From an uncultured Porphyromonadaceae bacterium (GTDB lineage Bacteria > Bacteroidota > Bacteroidia > Bacteroidales > Muribaculaceae), in the NCBI GenBank assembly GCA_905193995.1, contig CAJJQT010000147.1:1-5285 (forward strand): 5,285 nt of DNA. Reading direction: 5' to 3'. The notes below the pieces were generated by a model, which worked only from the letters and a program-made list of their open reading frames with translations, was not told where the DNA came from and made no database searches. Shown piece by piece: positions 1 to 5,285 of this stretch (position 1 is the first letter of the stretch; the number at the start of each line of letters is the position of its first letter). Position numbers and translations under genes: made by a program.

Positions 1-80
1 GTAAAGCGGAATACAAGAGAACACGACCTGTGCTGTCGCTGACCGCGGGGCATTGCGATGATTGTATTCTCATCGGCCAT
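1..80 (-). CDS. Possible 5' end of an unrecognised gene, cut by the left window edge
   Basis: A minus-strand frame opens with ATG at 80-78 and stays open for 26 codons to the edge (MADENTIIAMPRGQRQHRSC, then SLVFRF). I do not recognise the protein. Support is positional: it starts about 50 bases beyond the hairpin that follows porV, it has a purine-rich GAGGAAAG stretch about 8 bases before the ATG, and an imperfect Bacteroidetes-like promoter (TTAG, 21 bases, CATATTTG; plus-strand 118-150) lies upstream. Against it: the fragment is very short, a second minus frame starting at 73 is also open, and a plus-strand frame is open from base 3 to a TAA at 177-179. It could equally be non-coding. Confidence 0.25.
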   Translation of the reverse strand, partial: MADENTIIAMPRGQRQHRSCSLVFRF

Positions 81-130
81 AATCACTTTCCTCACGGCTT
101 TAGGAAGAGTGTGAAGTCAAATATGAAACG

Positions 131-167
131 AATCAGGACCGCGGTGCTAACGACTGCAGTCCTGATT
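131..167 (-). terminator. Hairpin after porV, probable terminator
   Basis: Twenty bases past the porV stop there is a perfect 9-bp inverted repeat, AATCAGGAC (131-139) with GTCCTGATT (159-167). After one mismatch the stem continues for five more pairs, one of them G-T, around a 7-base loop (146-152). Its position directly after a stop codon fits transcription termination or 3'-end protection of the porV message. On the minus strand the sequence after the stem (CGTTTCATATTTG) is only moderately T-rich, so it is not a textbook intrinsic terminator. On the plus strand no T run follows it. Confidence 0.5.
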
Positions 168-186
168 TGTGTGTTGTAAAGGGATA

Positions 187-1380
187 TTATTTGCGGCCGA
201 AGAGGTTCTTGAGGCCGTCCATGTCGAAGGTGAGGGTGAAGCGGAGGGTCTGGTCGAGGGGCGACGACTGGGCCGTGGCGAGCATGTAGGAGGCGTCGAG
301 GCGCACTACGTTGAGCGAGAAGCCGGCGCCCGCGGCGAAGTACTGGCGGTTGCCCTTGAATTCGTTCTCGTAGAAGTAGCCTGCGCGGAGAAAGAACTGG
401 TTGTTGTAGGAGTACTCGGCGCCGAGCGACCATGTGATCTCGCGCAGCTCCTCTTTGAAGCCGCCGGGGGCGTCGCTGAACGACTTGAAGATGCCGGTGA
501 ACGAAGACATGTTCTCCCAGTCGGCGAGTGCGTCGGCATATTCGGCCTGCCCCTCGGGGGTGTCGGTGTCGTAGTCGGCCTGACGCGGACGGGCGGGCAC
601 GAGCAGCTTGTTGAGGTCGAGGTTGATGGCGAGGTTGTGGTAGTCGGCCAGCGGGAAGGTGAACGAGGTGCCCAGGCGCAGGTTGGTGGGCAGGAACGCG
701 GGGTTCTCGCCGTCGTTGTATGCGACTTTCGTACCGATGTTGGAGATGTTCCAACCCCAGGCCCACTGGCATTCGTTGCGTCCTACCATGGGATATGTGA
801 CGAAGTAGCCGGAGATGTCGGCCGAGAAGGCCGATGCTCCGGTGGTCTGGTCGCCGGCATATGAGTCGGAGAAGCCGAGGTCGGAGTAGATGTAGCGGAA
901 CACGACGCCCATCGAGAATTTCTCGGAGAGCTTGCGGGAGTAACCGACGTCGACCGACATTTCATAGGGGTTGAGCGACTGTGTGATGTCGTCGATGCCG
1001 TTGTTGGAGGTCACTTCGCCGAGCGAGAAGTAGCGCAGCGAGGCGCTCAGGGCCTGGTTGTCGGCCGAGCCGATCTTCCAGTAGCCCGAGAGGTTGGCCA
1101 GAAAGATGTCGTTGACGAGTTTGCGCAGCCACGGTGTGTAGCTGAGCGAGACTGCGGCGGTGCTCCAGGCGAAAGCGTACTTCGACGGATTCCAGAACTG
1201 CGAGTTGACGTCGGGGTCGGTGGCTGCGCCGAGGTCGCCCATGGAGGCGCCGCGGGCGTCGGGGGCGATGCCGAGCGACGTCACGCCGGTCTGGATGGGG
1301 TTGAACTCGTTCTTCTGGGCGAAAGCGCCGGCTGCCGCGAGCGTTATTGCGAGGAGCAGAGATATTATGCGGTATTTCAT
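187..1380 (-). CDS. porV: Type IX secretion outer-membrane protein PorV (LptO)
   Basis: This is a 397-residue exported beta-barrel protein of the PorV family. In known type IX secretion systems PorV sits in the outer membrane, receives cargo carrying the C-terminal sorting domain and hands it to the PorU sortase. Residues 1-21 form a signal peptide (KYR, a hydrophobic run, then AFA before Q22). The stretch at about 35-70 (SLGIAPDARGASMGDLGAAT, then a QFWNPSKYAF segment) is the hallmark of the family. The rest consists of alternating polar and hydrophobic strands (for example FSADISGYFV, LRLGTSFTF, FFLRAGYFY, LRFTLTF), as in a transmembrane barrel. The length matches typical PorV of about 390 residues, and both ends are present. 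The ATG at 1380 places the signal peptide correctly; no Shine-Dalgarno sequence is visible. porU is not adjacent. The alternative is a PorV/PorQ-like paralogue with another cargo; family assignment is firm, the exact role less so. Confidence 0.9.
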   Translation of the reverse strand: MKYRIISLLLAITLAAAGAFAQKNEFNPIQTGVTSLGIAPDARGASMGDLGAATDPDVNSQFWNPSKYAFAWSTAAVSLSYTPWLRKLVNDIFLANLSGYWKIGSADNQALSASLRYFSLGEVTSNNGIDDITQSLNPYEMSVDVGYSRKLSEKFSMGVVFRYIYSDLGFSDSYAGDQTTGASAFSADISGYFVTYPMVGRNECQWAWGWNISNIGTKVAYNDGENPAFLPTNLRLGTSFTFPLADYHNLAINLDLNKLLVPARPRQADYDTDTPEGQAEYADALADWENMSSFTGIFKSFSDAPGGFKEELREITWSLGAEYSYNNQFFLRAGYFYENEFKGNRQYFAAGAGFSLNVVRLDASYMLATAQSSPLDQTLRFTLTFDMDGLKNLFGRK

Positions 1381-1400
1381 ATTCAGAAATGATTGGCCTT

Positions 1401-1424
1401 GTTATAGCATTACTATTCTATAAC
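1401..1424. repeat. Perfect inverted repeat upstream of porV
   Basis: GTTATAG (1401-1407) and CTATAAC (1418-1424) form a perfect 7-bp inverted repeat with a 10-base spacer, ending 20 bases before the porV ATG. It may be an operator or a stem-loop in the porV leader. I found no clear TAnnTTTG promoter box in this spacer, so I cannot place it relative to a transcription start. Confidence 0.5.
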
Positions 1425-1467
1425 TCGCATTTTGCCGATTTATTGCATCGACACCGCATTTTTTTCG

Positions 1468-1487
1468 CCTGCCAGGGCGCCGGCAGG
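1468..1487. repeat. GC-rich inverted repeat just after the WYL regulator gene
   Basis: CCTGCC (1468-1473) pairs with GGCAGG (1482-1487) around an 8-base GC-rich loop, starting 2 bases after the regulator's stop codon. In the direction of transcription it is followed by CG and a run of seven or more A, not T, so it lacks the U tract of an intrinsic terminator. It may stabilise or process the transcript between the regulator and porV, or weakly attenuate read-through. Confidence 0.45.
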
Positions 1488-1489
1488 TA

Positions 1490-2383
1490 TCAGTCCTGAT
1501 AGTTGGCGAGGGCGTCGGCGAGCTCGCGCTTCATGCGCGCCCGCAGCTCGGCAGGTTCCAGGACGGTGATGCGCGGGCCGTGCGACAGGAGTTCCTCGAC
1601 GAAATCGTCGGTGATGCGGAGCCACATAGTGAAGAGCGAATAGCTGTCGGACACGGTCTGATACTGCGAATGGTGCAGCGGCAGGGCGGCGAAATACTTG
1701 GCCTGGCGCGAGTCGACCTTGAGCACGACTTTCTTCACGTCACTCTGGGTCACGACTATGCCATATGAGTCCTTGAAATAGGTAGCGGCGTCGAAGCCGG
1801 GATCGGGCGTGAAGGTGTCGTTAAGAGCCGTGACGTCCTTCATGCGGTCGAGGGCATAGGTCTTGATGCGGTCTTCGGCCGGTACGCGGCCCACGAGATA
1901 CCAGCGCTGCTTGAACAGGCGCACGAAATAGGGCTCGACGGTCACAGCCTTGGGGAGCACGCGCGTGTATGGGTGGTAGCTGAAGCGGACGGAGTTGTTG
2001 CGCTTGATGGCGTCGATGATGATGCCGAGGTACTCGCGCGCCGACGGTATCTCCTCGACGAATATGCGGTCGGAGACTTCGCGCGAGTCGGTGAGCAGGC
2101 GGTTCATGCTCATGGCGTTGAGCATCCAGTTGGCGATGCTCTCGCGCTGTGAGCTGTCCTCGGCTATATAGTACTCGTAGGTCGACTGGTCGCACTCGAT
2201 GCGGAGATTGAAGAGCTGCTCCACCATGTCGCGGTAGTTGTAGAACGTACGGCGCGACAAGGGCGAGCCGTCGCTCAGCGCGGAGGACAGCCACAGCCGG
2301 TCGAGCTCGCCGCGGGTCAGCCGCTTGTAGCGCCGGAGTGTGTCGACGAGCCACACGCACCGGTTGATCGTCTCGCGTGCCAT
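1490..2383 (-). CDS. WYL-domain transcriptional regulator
   Basis: This is a 297-residue cytoplasmic regulator with the usual three-part layout. Residues 1-60 look like a winged-helix DNA-binding region (LVDTLRRYKRLTRGELDRLW, then SRRTFYNYRDMVEQLF as the likely recognition part). The WYL ligand-binding domain spans about 120-190: SVRFSYHPYT, VEPYFVRLFKQRWYLVGR with the literal W161-Y162-L163, then KTYALDRM. The C-terminal WCX region at about 213-295 shows the typical VKKVVLKVD and LLSHGPRITVLEPAELR stretches. WYL proteins sense small molecules or nucleic acid and regulate varied genes; the ligand here is unknown. Its ATG shares one base with the symporter's TGA (TGATG), which indicates translational coupling and a shared transcript with namZ and the transporter. 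I infer that it responds to a product of that pathway; it could instead act on distant targets. Confidence 0.88.
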   Translation of the reverse strand: MARETINRCVWLVDTLRRYKRLTRGELDRLWLSSALSDGSPLSRRTFYNYRDMVEQLFNLRIECDQSTYEYYIAEDSSQRESIANWMLNAMSMNRLLTDSREVSDRIFVEEIPSAREYLGIIIDAIKRNNSVRFSYHPYTRVLPKAVTVEPYFVRLFKQRWYLVGRVPAEDRIKTYALDRMKDVTALNDTFTPDPGFDAATYFKDSYGIVVTQSDVKKVVLKVDSRQAKYFAALPLHHSQYQTVSDSYSLFTMWLRITDDFVEELLSHGPRITVLEPAELRARMKRELADALANYQD

Positions 2384-3879
2384 CAGCTGCGCGTGGCGGC
2401 CTGCTGCAGGTCGGGGGCCGCGGGCGCCTTGGCTTTGGCCGTCGAGAGCAGTTCAAGGCCGATGAAGGTGATGAATGCGTTGAGCAGCAGCAGCTCGAAG
2501 CTCGTCTGGTAGCCGAAGAAGTGGTTGAGCGCCCACTGGATGCACCACGACAGGGCCGGAGCGGCGACGCACACGGCGGGCACCCAGCGGTCGCGGACGG
2601 GCTTCTTGCGGAACATGCCGTAGACGAACAGGCCCAGGATCGGGCCGTAGGTGTACGATGCCAGGGTGTACACGGCTGAAATGGCGTCCTCCTCGCTAAG
2701 ATAGTAGAAGGCGATGATCACGAGGCCCATGATGGCCGACATGGCCATGTGCACGGCCTTGCGCGTGCGGGTCAGGCGCTCGGGGGGCTGCTTCTTGTGC
2801 GCGCCGAGGATGTCGACCGTGAACGAGGTGGTCAGCGACGTCAGAGCCGAGCCGGCGGCTGAATAGGCGGCGGCGATCAGACCGAGCACGAACAGTATGC
2901 CGACGATGATCGGCATCGACGGATGCGTGGCCACCATGCCGAAGATCTCGTCGGTCTTCTCGGGCAGGGCGATGCCGTTGCGGTCGAGGAAGATGACCAG
3001 CAGGGTGCCAAGCAGCAGGAACAGGGCGATGACGAAGAACTGCATGATACCGCTGACGATCATGTTCTTCTGGCTCTGGCGCGAATTCTTGCACGTGAGG
3101 TTGCGCTGCATCATGTCCTGATCGAGGCCGTTGGTGGCTATTGCCATGAACACGCCGGCCAGGAACTGCTTCCAGAAATATGTCGCACCCTTGGGGTCGT
3201 CGAAGAAGAACATCTGCGACGTCGGATGGTCGCTGATGGCCGATACCATCTGGCCGAACGAGAATCCCAGGTTCTGCGCCACGAAGTAGATGCACAGTAT
3301 CACGGACATGATCAGGCAGAAACTCTTGAGCGTATCGGTCCAGATCAGCGTCTTGACGCCGCCCTGCACGGTGTAGAGCCATATCAGCGCGATGGTCACA
3401 ATCACATTGAAGATGAACGGTATGTGGAGGGGAGCGAATACGAGCAGCTGCAGCACGGCGCAAACCACGAAGAAACGCACGGCCGCACCGAGCATCTTCG
3501 ACACAAAGAACATCCAGGCGCCGGCGCGGTAGGTGTTAGTGCCGAACCGCTCCTCGAGGTAGCCGTAGATCGATATCAGGTTTTTCTTATAGAACAGGGG
3601 CACGAGGACGAATGCGATCACGAAATAGCCCACGATGAAGCCGAGCACCATCTGCAGGTAGGCGTAGCCCTTGCCGACGACCATACCTGGGACGGAGATG
3701 AACGTCACGCCCGAAATGGCCGCTCCTATCATGGCGAAGGCCACCACCGGCCACGGTGCCTGGCGGTTGCCGGTGAAGAAGGTAGAGTTGTCGCTTCCGC
3801 GCGACGCAAAGTAGGATATCGCCATCAGCAGCGCGAAATACCCTACGATCGTGATGATTACAATTACAGGAAGTGACAT
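2383..3879 (-). CDS. Sodium:solute symporter, candidate N-acetylmuramic acid importer (MurT-like)
   Basis: This is a 498-residue inner-membrane protein of the sodium:solute symporter (SSS) family, with about 13 hydrophobic segments. Family marks visible are SGVTFISVPG at about 56-65 (helix after the N-terminal segment), GGVKTLIWTDTLKSF at 173-187 matching the GG..xxWTD..Q-type signature, ATNGLDQDMMQRNL at 248-261 matching the TNxDxxQR signature, and AAAYSAAGSALTSLTTSFTVDI at about 336-357, the Ser/Thr-rich helix that supplies the Na2 sodium site in this fold. The start is 3 bases after the namZ stop (TAA-GCC-ATG) and the end overlaps the WYL regulator start, so all three are very likely co-transcribed. 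Tannerella forsythia imports MurNAc through the inner-membrane transporter MurT, encoded with MurK and MurQ; linkage to namZ here makes MurNAc the best substrate guess. Sialic acid or another sugar cannot be excluded from sequence alone. Confidence 0.9.
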   Translation of the reverse strand: MSLPVIVIITIVGYFALLMAISYFASRGSDNSTFFTGNRQAPWPVVAFAMIGAAISGVTFISVPGMVVGKGYAYLQMVLGFIVGYFVIAFVLVPLFYKKNLISIYGYLEERFGTNTYRAGAWMFFVSKMLGAAVRFFVVCAVLQLLVFAPLHIPFIFNVIVTIALIWLYTVQGGVKTLIWTDTLKSFCLIMSVILCIYFVAQNLGFSFGQMVSAISDHPTSQMFFFDDPKGATYFWKQFLAGVFMAIATNGLDQDMMQRNLTCKNSRQSQKNMIVSGIMQFFVIALFLLLGTLLVIFLDRNGIALPEKTDEIFGMVATHPSMPIIVGILFVLGLIAAAYSAAGSALTSLTTSFTVDILGAHKKQPPERLTRTRKAVHMAMSAIMGLVIIAFYYLSEEDAISAVYTLASYTYGPILGLFVYGMFRKKPVRDRWVPAVCVAAPALSWCIQWALNHFFGYQTSFELLLLNAFITFIGLELLSTAKAKAPAAPDLQQAATRS

Positions 3880-3882
3880 GGC

Positions 3883-5058
3883 TTATTCGGCGTAAAGTAA
3901 GTAAGGCTTGCGCTGCTCGCGGAAGCGGCGTACGTCATCGGCCCAGGTGGCCTTGATCTCGGCGGCTGTCTTGCCGTCCATGATCATTCCGCGTATGTCG
4001 CCGCGGCCGATCAGCTTCTCGAAGAAAGGAGTGAAGAACTTCTCGCCCAGCCCGGTGTGCTGATAGGCGTCGATAACATAGCTCAGGTCGAGGCCGTCGG
4101 CTATGACAGCTTCATCGTCGAGGCCACGCAGATCCACTCCGTAGCACTCCACGTCGAGCAGCGGCGGATTTTTCGCGCCGGGAACGCTGCGGGGCGTGAA
4201 CGTGAACACTTCTCCTTCAGCCTTGTAATCGGGATGACCGTAGATCTCGAACGGCGCGTCGGTGCCGCGGCCGAGGCTCACCGGAGTACCCTCGAAGTAG
4301 CATGTCGACGGATATAGATATATGGCATGGTTCGTGCGCAGGTTTGGCGACGGAGCGATGGGCAGCACGTAGCGTGTCCGGTGCGTGTAGCCCTCACAGG
4401 GTATCACCTCGAGCGCCAGATCACGGTCGCTCTTGAGCCAGCCTTCGCCCTTGATCATCAGCGCGAGCTCGCCCAAGGTCATACCGTGGACGACCGGAAT
4501 GGGCAGGCGTCCGACGCCCGACTCGTATTTCATGTCCATGATAGGTCCGTCGACTGTCATGCCGTTGGGATTCGGACGGTCGAGCACCATGAATTCCTTG
4601 CCGGCGTTGGCGGCGGCGTTCATCAGATCAAACATCGTGCAGTAATACGTGTAAAAGCGCAGACCTACGTCCTGGATGTCGCAGACGATCACATCGAGTC
4701 CGTCCATGACTTCGGCCGACGGACCGCGGCGCTTTCCGTCGTAGAGCGACGCGATCGCGATGCCTGTCTGCGGGTCGACGCTGCTGCTGACGTGCTCACC
4801 GGCATCCGCGCTGCCGCGGAAGCCGTGTTCAGGTGAGAAGATCGTCACAACGTTCACACCGTTTTCGAGCATGAGGTCCAGCGTATGCTTGTCGCCGACC
4901 ATACCGGTGTGATTTGAAAGGAGCGCCACTCGCTTGCCTTCGAGCTTCGGTACATATTCGCCCGTCCGTGCCGCGCCGACAGTCACTTCCGCGCTTGCCG
5001 CAGCCGCCGAGCCGAGCATCAATAACATTACTGTAACAAATAGTTGTTTGATATTCAT
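3883..5058 (-). CDS. namZ: Exo-beta-N-acetylmuramidase NamZ (DUF1343 family)
   Basis: This is a 391-residue exported enzyme. Characterised members of this family (formerly DUF1343, YbbC in Bacillus) remove single MurNAc residues from the non-reducing ends of peptidoglycan fragments. Residues 1-23 form a signal peptide (NIKQ, a hydrophobic core, ASA before E24); there is no lipobox cysteine, so a soluble periplasmic protein is expected. An N-terminal Rossmann-like domain holds the family blocks VALLSNHTG (44-52), FSPEHGFRG (74-82) with E77 the likely catalytic acid, CDIQDVGLRFYTY (126-138) and LDRPNPNG (159-166). The C-terminal part begins near 235 (PSPNLRT) and contains YFEGTPVSLGRGTDAPFE (254-271). 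The length is typical and no key block is missing. It is first in the operon, with its own promoter about 50 bases upstream and an A-rich leader without Shine-Dalgarno, as is usual in Bacteroidetes. The family is clear; exact substrate form (MurNAc-GlcNAc versus longer glycan) is inferred. Confidence 0.92.
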   Translation of the reverse strand: MNIKQLFVTVMLLMLGSAAAASAEVTVGAARTGEYVPKLEGKRVALLSNHTGMVGDKHTLDLMLENGVNVVTIFSPEHGFRGSADAGEHVSSSVDPQTGIAIASLYDGKRRGPSAEVMDGLDVIVCDIQDVGLRFYTYYCTMFDLMNAAANAGKEFMVLDRPNPNGMTVDGPIMDMKYESGVGRLPIPVVHGMTLGELALMIKGEGWLKSDRDLALEVIPCEGYTHRTRYVLPIAPSPNLRTNHAIYLYPSTCYFEGTPVSLGRGTDAPFEIYGHPDYKAEGEVFTFTPRSVPGAKNPPLLDVECYGVDLRGLDDEAVIADGLDLSYVIDAYQHTGLGEKFFTPFFEKLIGRGDIRGMIMDGKTAAEIKATWADDVRRFREQRKPYLLYAE

Positions 5059-5107
5059 GGTTTTGGATTTATTGTTAGCTTGCTTTGACGCATGTTCGCT
5101 TGTTTTG

Positions 5108-5138
5108 CAAAGGTAGAGAAAAGGGGCGAACCACCAAA
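5108..5138 (-). promoter_or_regulatory. Bacteroidetes-type promoter of the namZ operon
   Basis: On the minus strand TTTG (5138-5135) and TACCTTTG (5115-5108) are separated by exactly 19 bases, a full match to the Bacteroidetes primary sigma consensus TTTG-N19-21-TAnnTTTG (-33 and -7 boxes). Transcription would begin near 5100, giving a leader of about 40 bases before the namZ ATG at 5058. Confidence 0.85.
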
Positions 5139-5187
5139 CTTAAATTCATTTAATAGGTATTAACGTATATTAAATTACGAGGAAAGT
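5139..5187. promoter_or_regulatory. AT-rich spacer between divergent promoters, with repeats
   Basis: These 49 bases separate the -33 boxes of the namZ and tRNA promoters and are strongly AT-rich compared with the genes. They hold an 8-bp inverted repeat, ATTTAATA (5148-5155) with TATTAAAT (5168-5175), and a direct repeat TTAAATT at 5140-5146 and 5170-5176, exactly 30 bases apart. They could act as an upstream activating element for one or both promoters or as a binding site; such matches also arise by chance in AT-rich DNA. Confidence 0.35.
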
Positions 5188-5205
5188 TTTGCAGAAACAA
5201 AACTT
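5184..5205. repeat. Perfect inverted repeat over the -33 box of the tRNA promoter
   Basis: AAGTTTTG (5184-5191) and CAAAACTT (5198-5205) form a perfect 8-bp inverted repeat with a 6-base spacer. The left arm contains the TTTG -33 box of the tRNA promoter, so a protein bound here would compete with RNA polymerase. No T run follows the right arm that would suggest a terminator. Confidence 0.5.
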
Positions 5206-5218
5206 CTTCTTAACTTTG
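5188..5218 (+). promoter_or_regulatory. Bacteroidetes-type promoter of the tRNA-Ala gene
   Basis: TTTG (5188-5191) and TAACTTTG (5211-5218) are 19 bases apart, a full consensus match with the same spacing as the divergent namZ promoter. The tRNA begins 12 bases after the -7 box, leaving only a very short leader to be trimmed. Confidence 0.85.
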
Positions 5219-5230
5219 CATCACACAAAC

Positions 5231-5285
5231 GGGGTATTAGCTCATCTGGCTAGAGCGCGACACTGGCAGTGTCGAGGTGAGCGGT
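5231..5285 (+). tRNA. tRNA-Ala (anticodon GGC), 3' end cut by the window edge
   Basis: The cloverleaf can be read base by base: acceptor strand GGGGTAT (5231-5237), TA, D stem GCTC/GAGC (5240-5243 and 5253-5256), anticodon stem CGACA/TGTCG (5258-5262 and 5270-5274) around the loop CTGGCAG, variable loop AGGTG, and the 5' side of the T stem AGCGG ending in T at 5285. The anticodon GGC (5265-5267) reads alanine codon GCC, a very common choice in GC-rich genes like those here. The rest of the T arm, the 3' acceptor strand and CCA lie outside the window, so the alanine-defining G3-U70 pair cannot be checked. Confidence 0.93.

Noticed and set aside
123..179. Plus-strand mini-frame MKRIRTAVLTTAVLICVL resembling a signal peptide
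   Set aside because: It ends after 18 codons and is encoded by the arms and loop of the hairpin after porV, so the resemblance is most likely accidental.
3..179. Plus-strand frame open from the left edge to TAA at 177-179, a possible 3' gene end
   Set aside because: The 58 codons match nothing recognisable, show no codon bias like the neighbouring genes and run through the hairpin; not enough to call a gene.
169..864. Plus-strand open frame (231 codons) opposite porV
   Set aside because: It is Val/Gly/Glu-rich with no domain, it lies over a well-supported porV frame, and its start lies just outside the porV stop by chance.
2923..3876. Long plus-strand open frame (317 codons) opposite the symporter
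   Set aside because: It is antisense to a clear SSS transporter, has a low-complexity charged composition rich in His, Glu and Arg, and matches no family I recognise; GC-biased third positions create such frames.
5148..5205. Invertible promoter of the phase-variable Bacteroides type
   Set aside because: The inverted repeats are only 8 bp and 6 to 12 bases apart; invertible segments need longer repeats flanking a whole promoter, and no recombinase gene is present.
1..5285. CRISPR array, insertion sequence or phage-defence island suggested by the WYL regulator
   Set aside because: No regularly spaced direct repeats, transposase, integrase or nuclease gene is visible; the WYL protein is tied to a metabolic operon instead.

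Overview
The window reads as chromosomal DNA of a Bacteroidales bacterium, plausibly a gut lineage such as Muribaculaceae; the family is a guess. Three things point there: a PorV-type outer-membrane protein found only in Bacteroidetes; a NamZ (DUF1343) muramidase next to a sodium:solute symporter, as in Tannerella-type muramic acid salvage; and two promoters that match the Bacteroidetes consensus TTTG-N19-TAnnTTTG instead of the usual -35/-10 boxes. The genes are GC-rich and start without clear Shine-Dalgarno sequences, while the spacers are AT-rich, which also fits.

Four complete genes lie on the minus strand, so they are read from right to left. First is namZ (5058-3883), an exported exo-beta-N-acetylmuramidase. 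It is followed after 3 bases by a sodium:solute symporter (3879-2383). The symporter stop codon overlaps by one base (TGATG) the start of a WYL-domain transcription regulator (2383-1490). After a 109-base spacer comes porV (1380-187), a type IX secretion outer-membrane protein, which is followed by a large hairpin at 131-167. A short reading frame open to the left edge (80-1) may be the start of a further minus-strand gene, but it is not recognised.

At the right end a tRNA-Ala with anticodon GGC starts on the plus strand at 5231 and is cut by the window edge in its T arm. Its promoter (5188-5218) and the namZ promoter (5138-5108) point away from each other across a 49-base AT-rich stretch holding inverted and direct repeats.

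The first three genes look like one operon for peptidoglycan amino-sugar salvage: NamZ releases MurNAc in the periplasm, the symporter is a candidate MurNAc importer (MurT-like), and the WYL protein is a candidate sensor/regulator. The kinase (MurK) and etherase (MurQ) expected for catabolism are not in the window. porV may be transcribed by read-through or from its own promoter; a perfect inverted repeat lies just upstream of its start.
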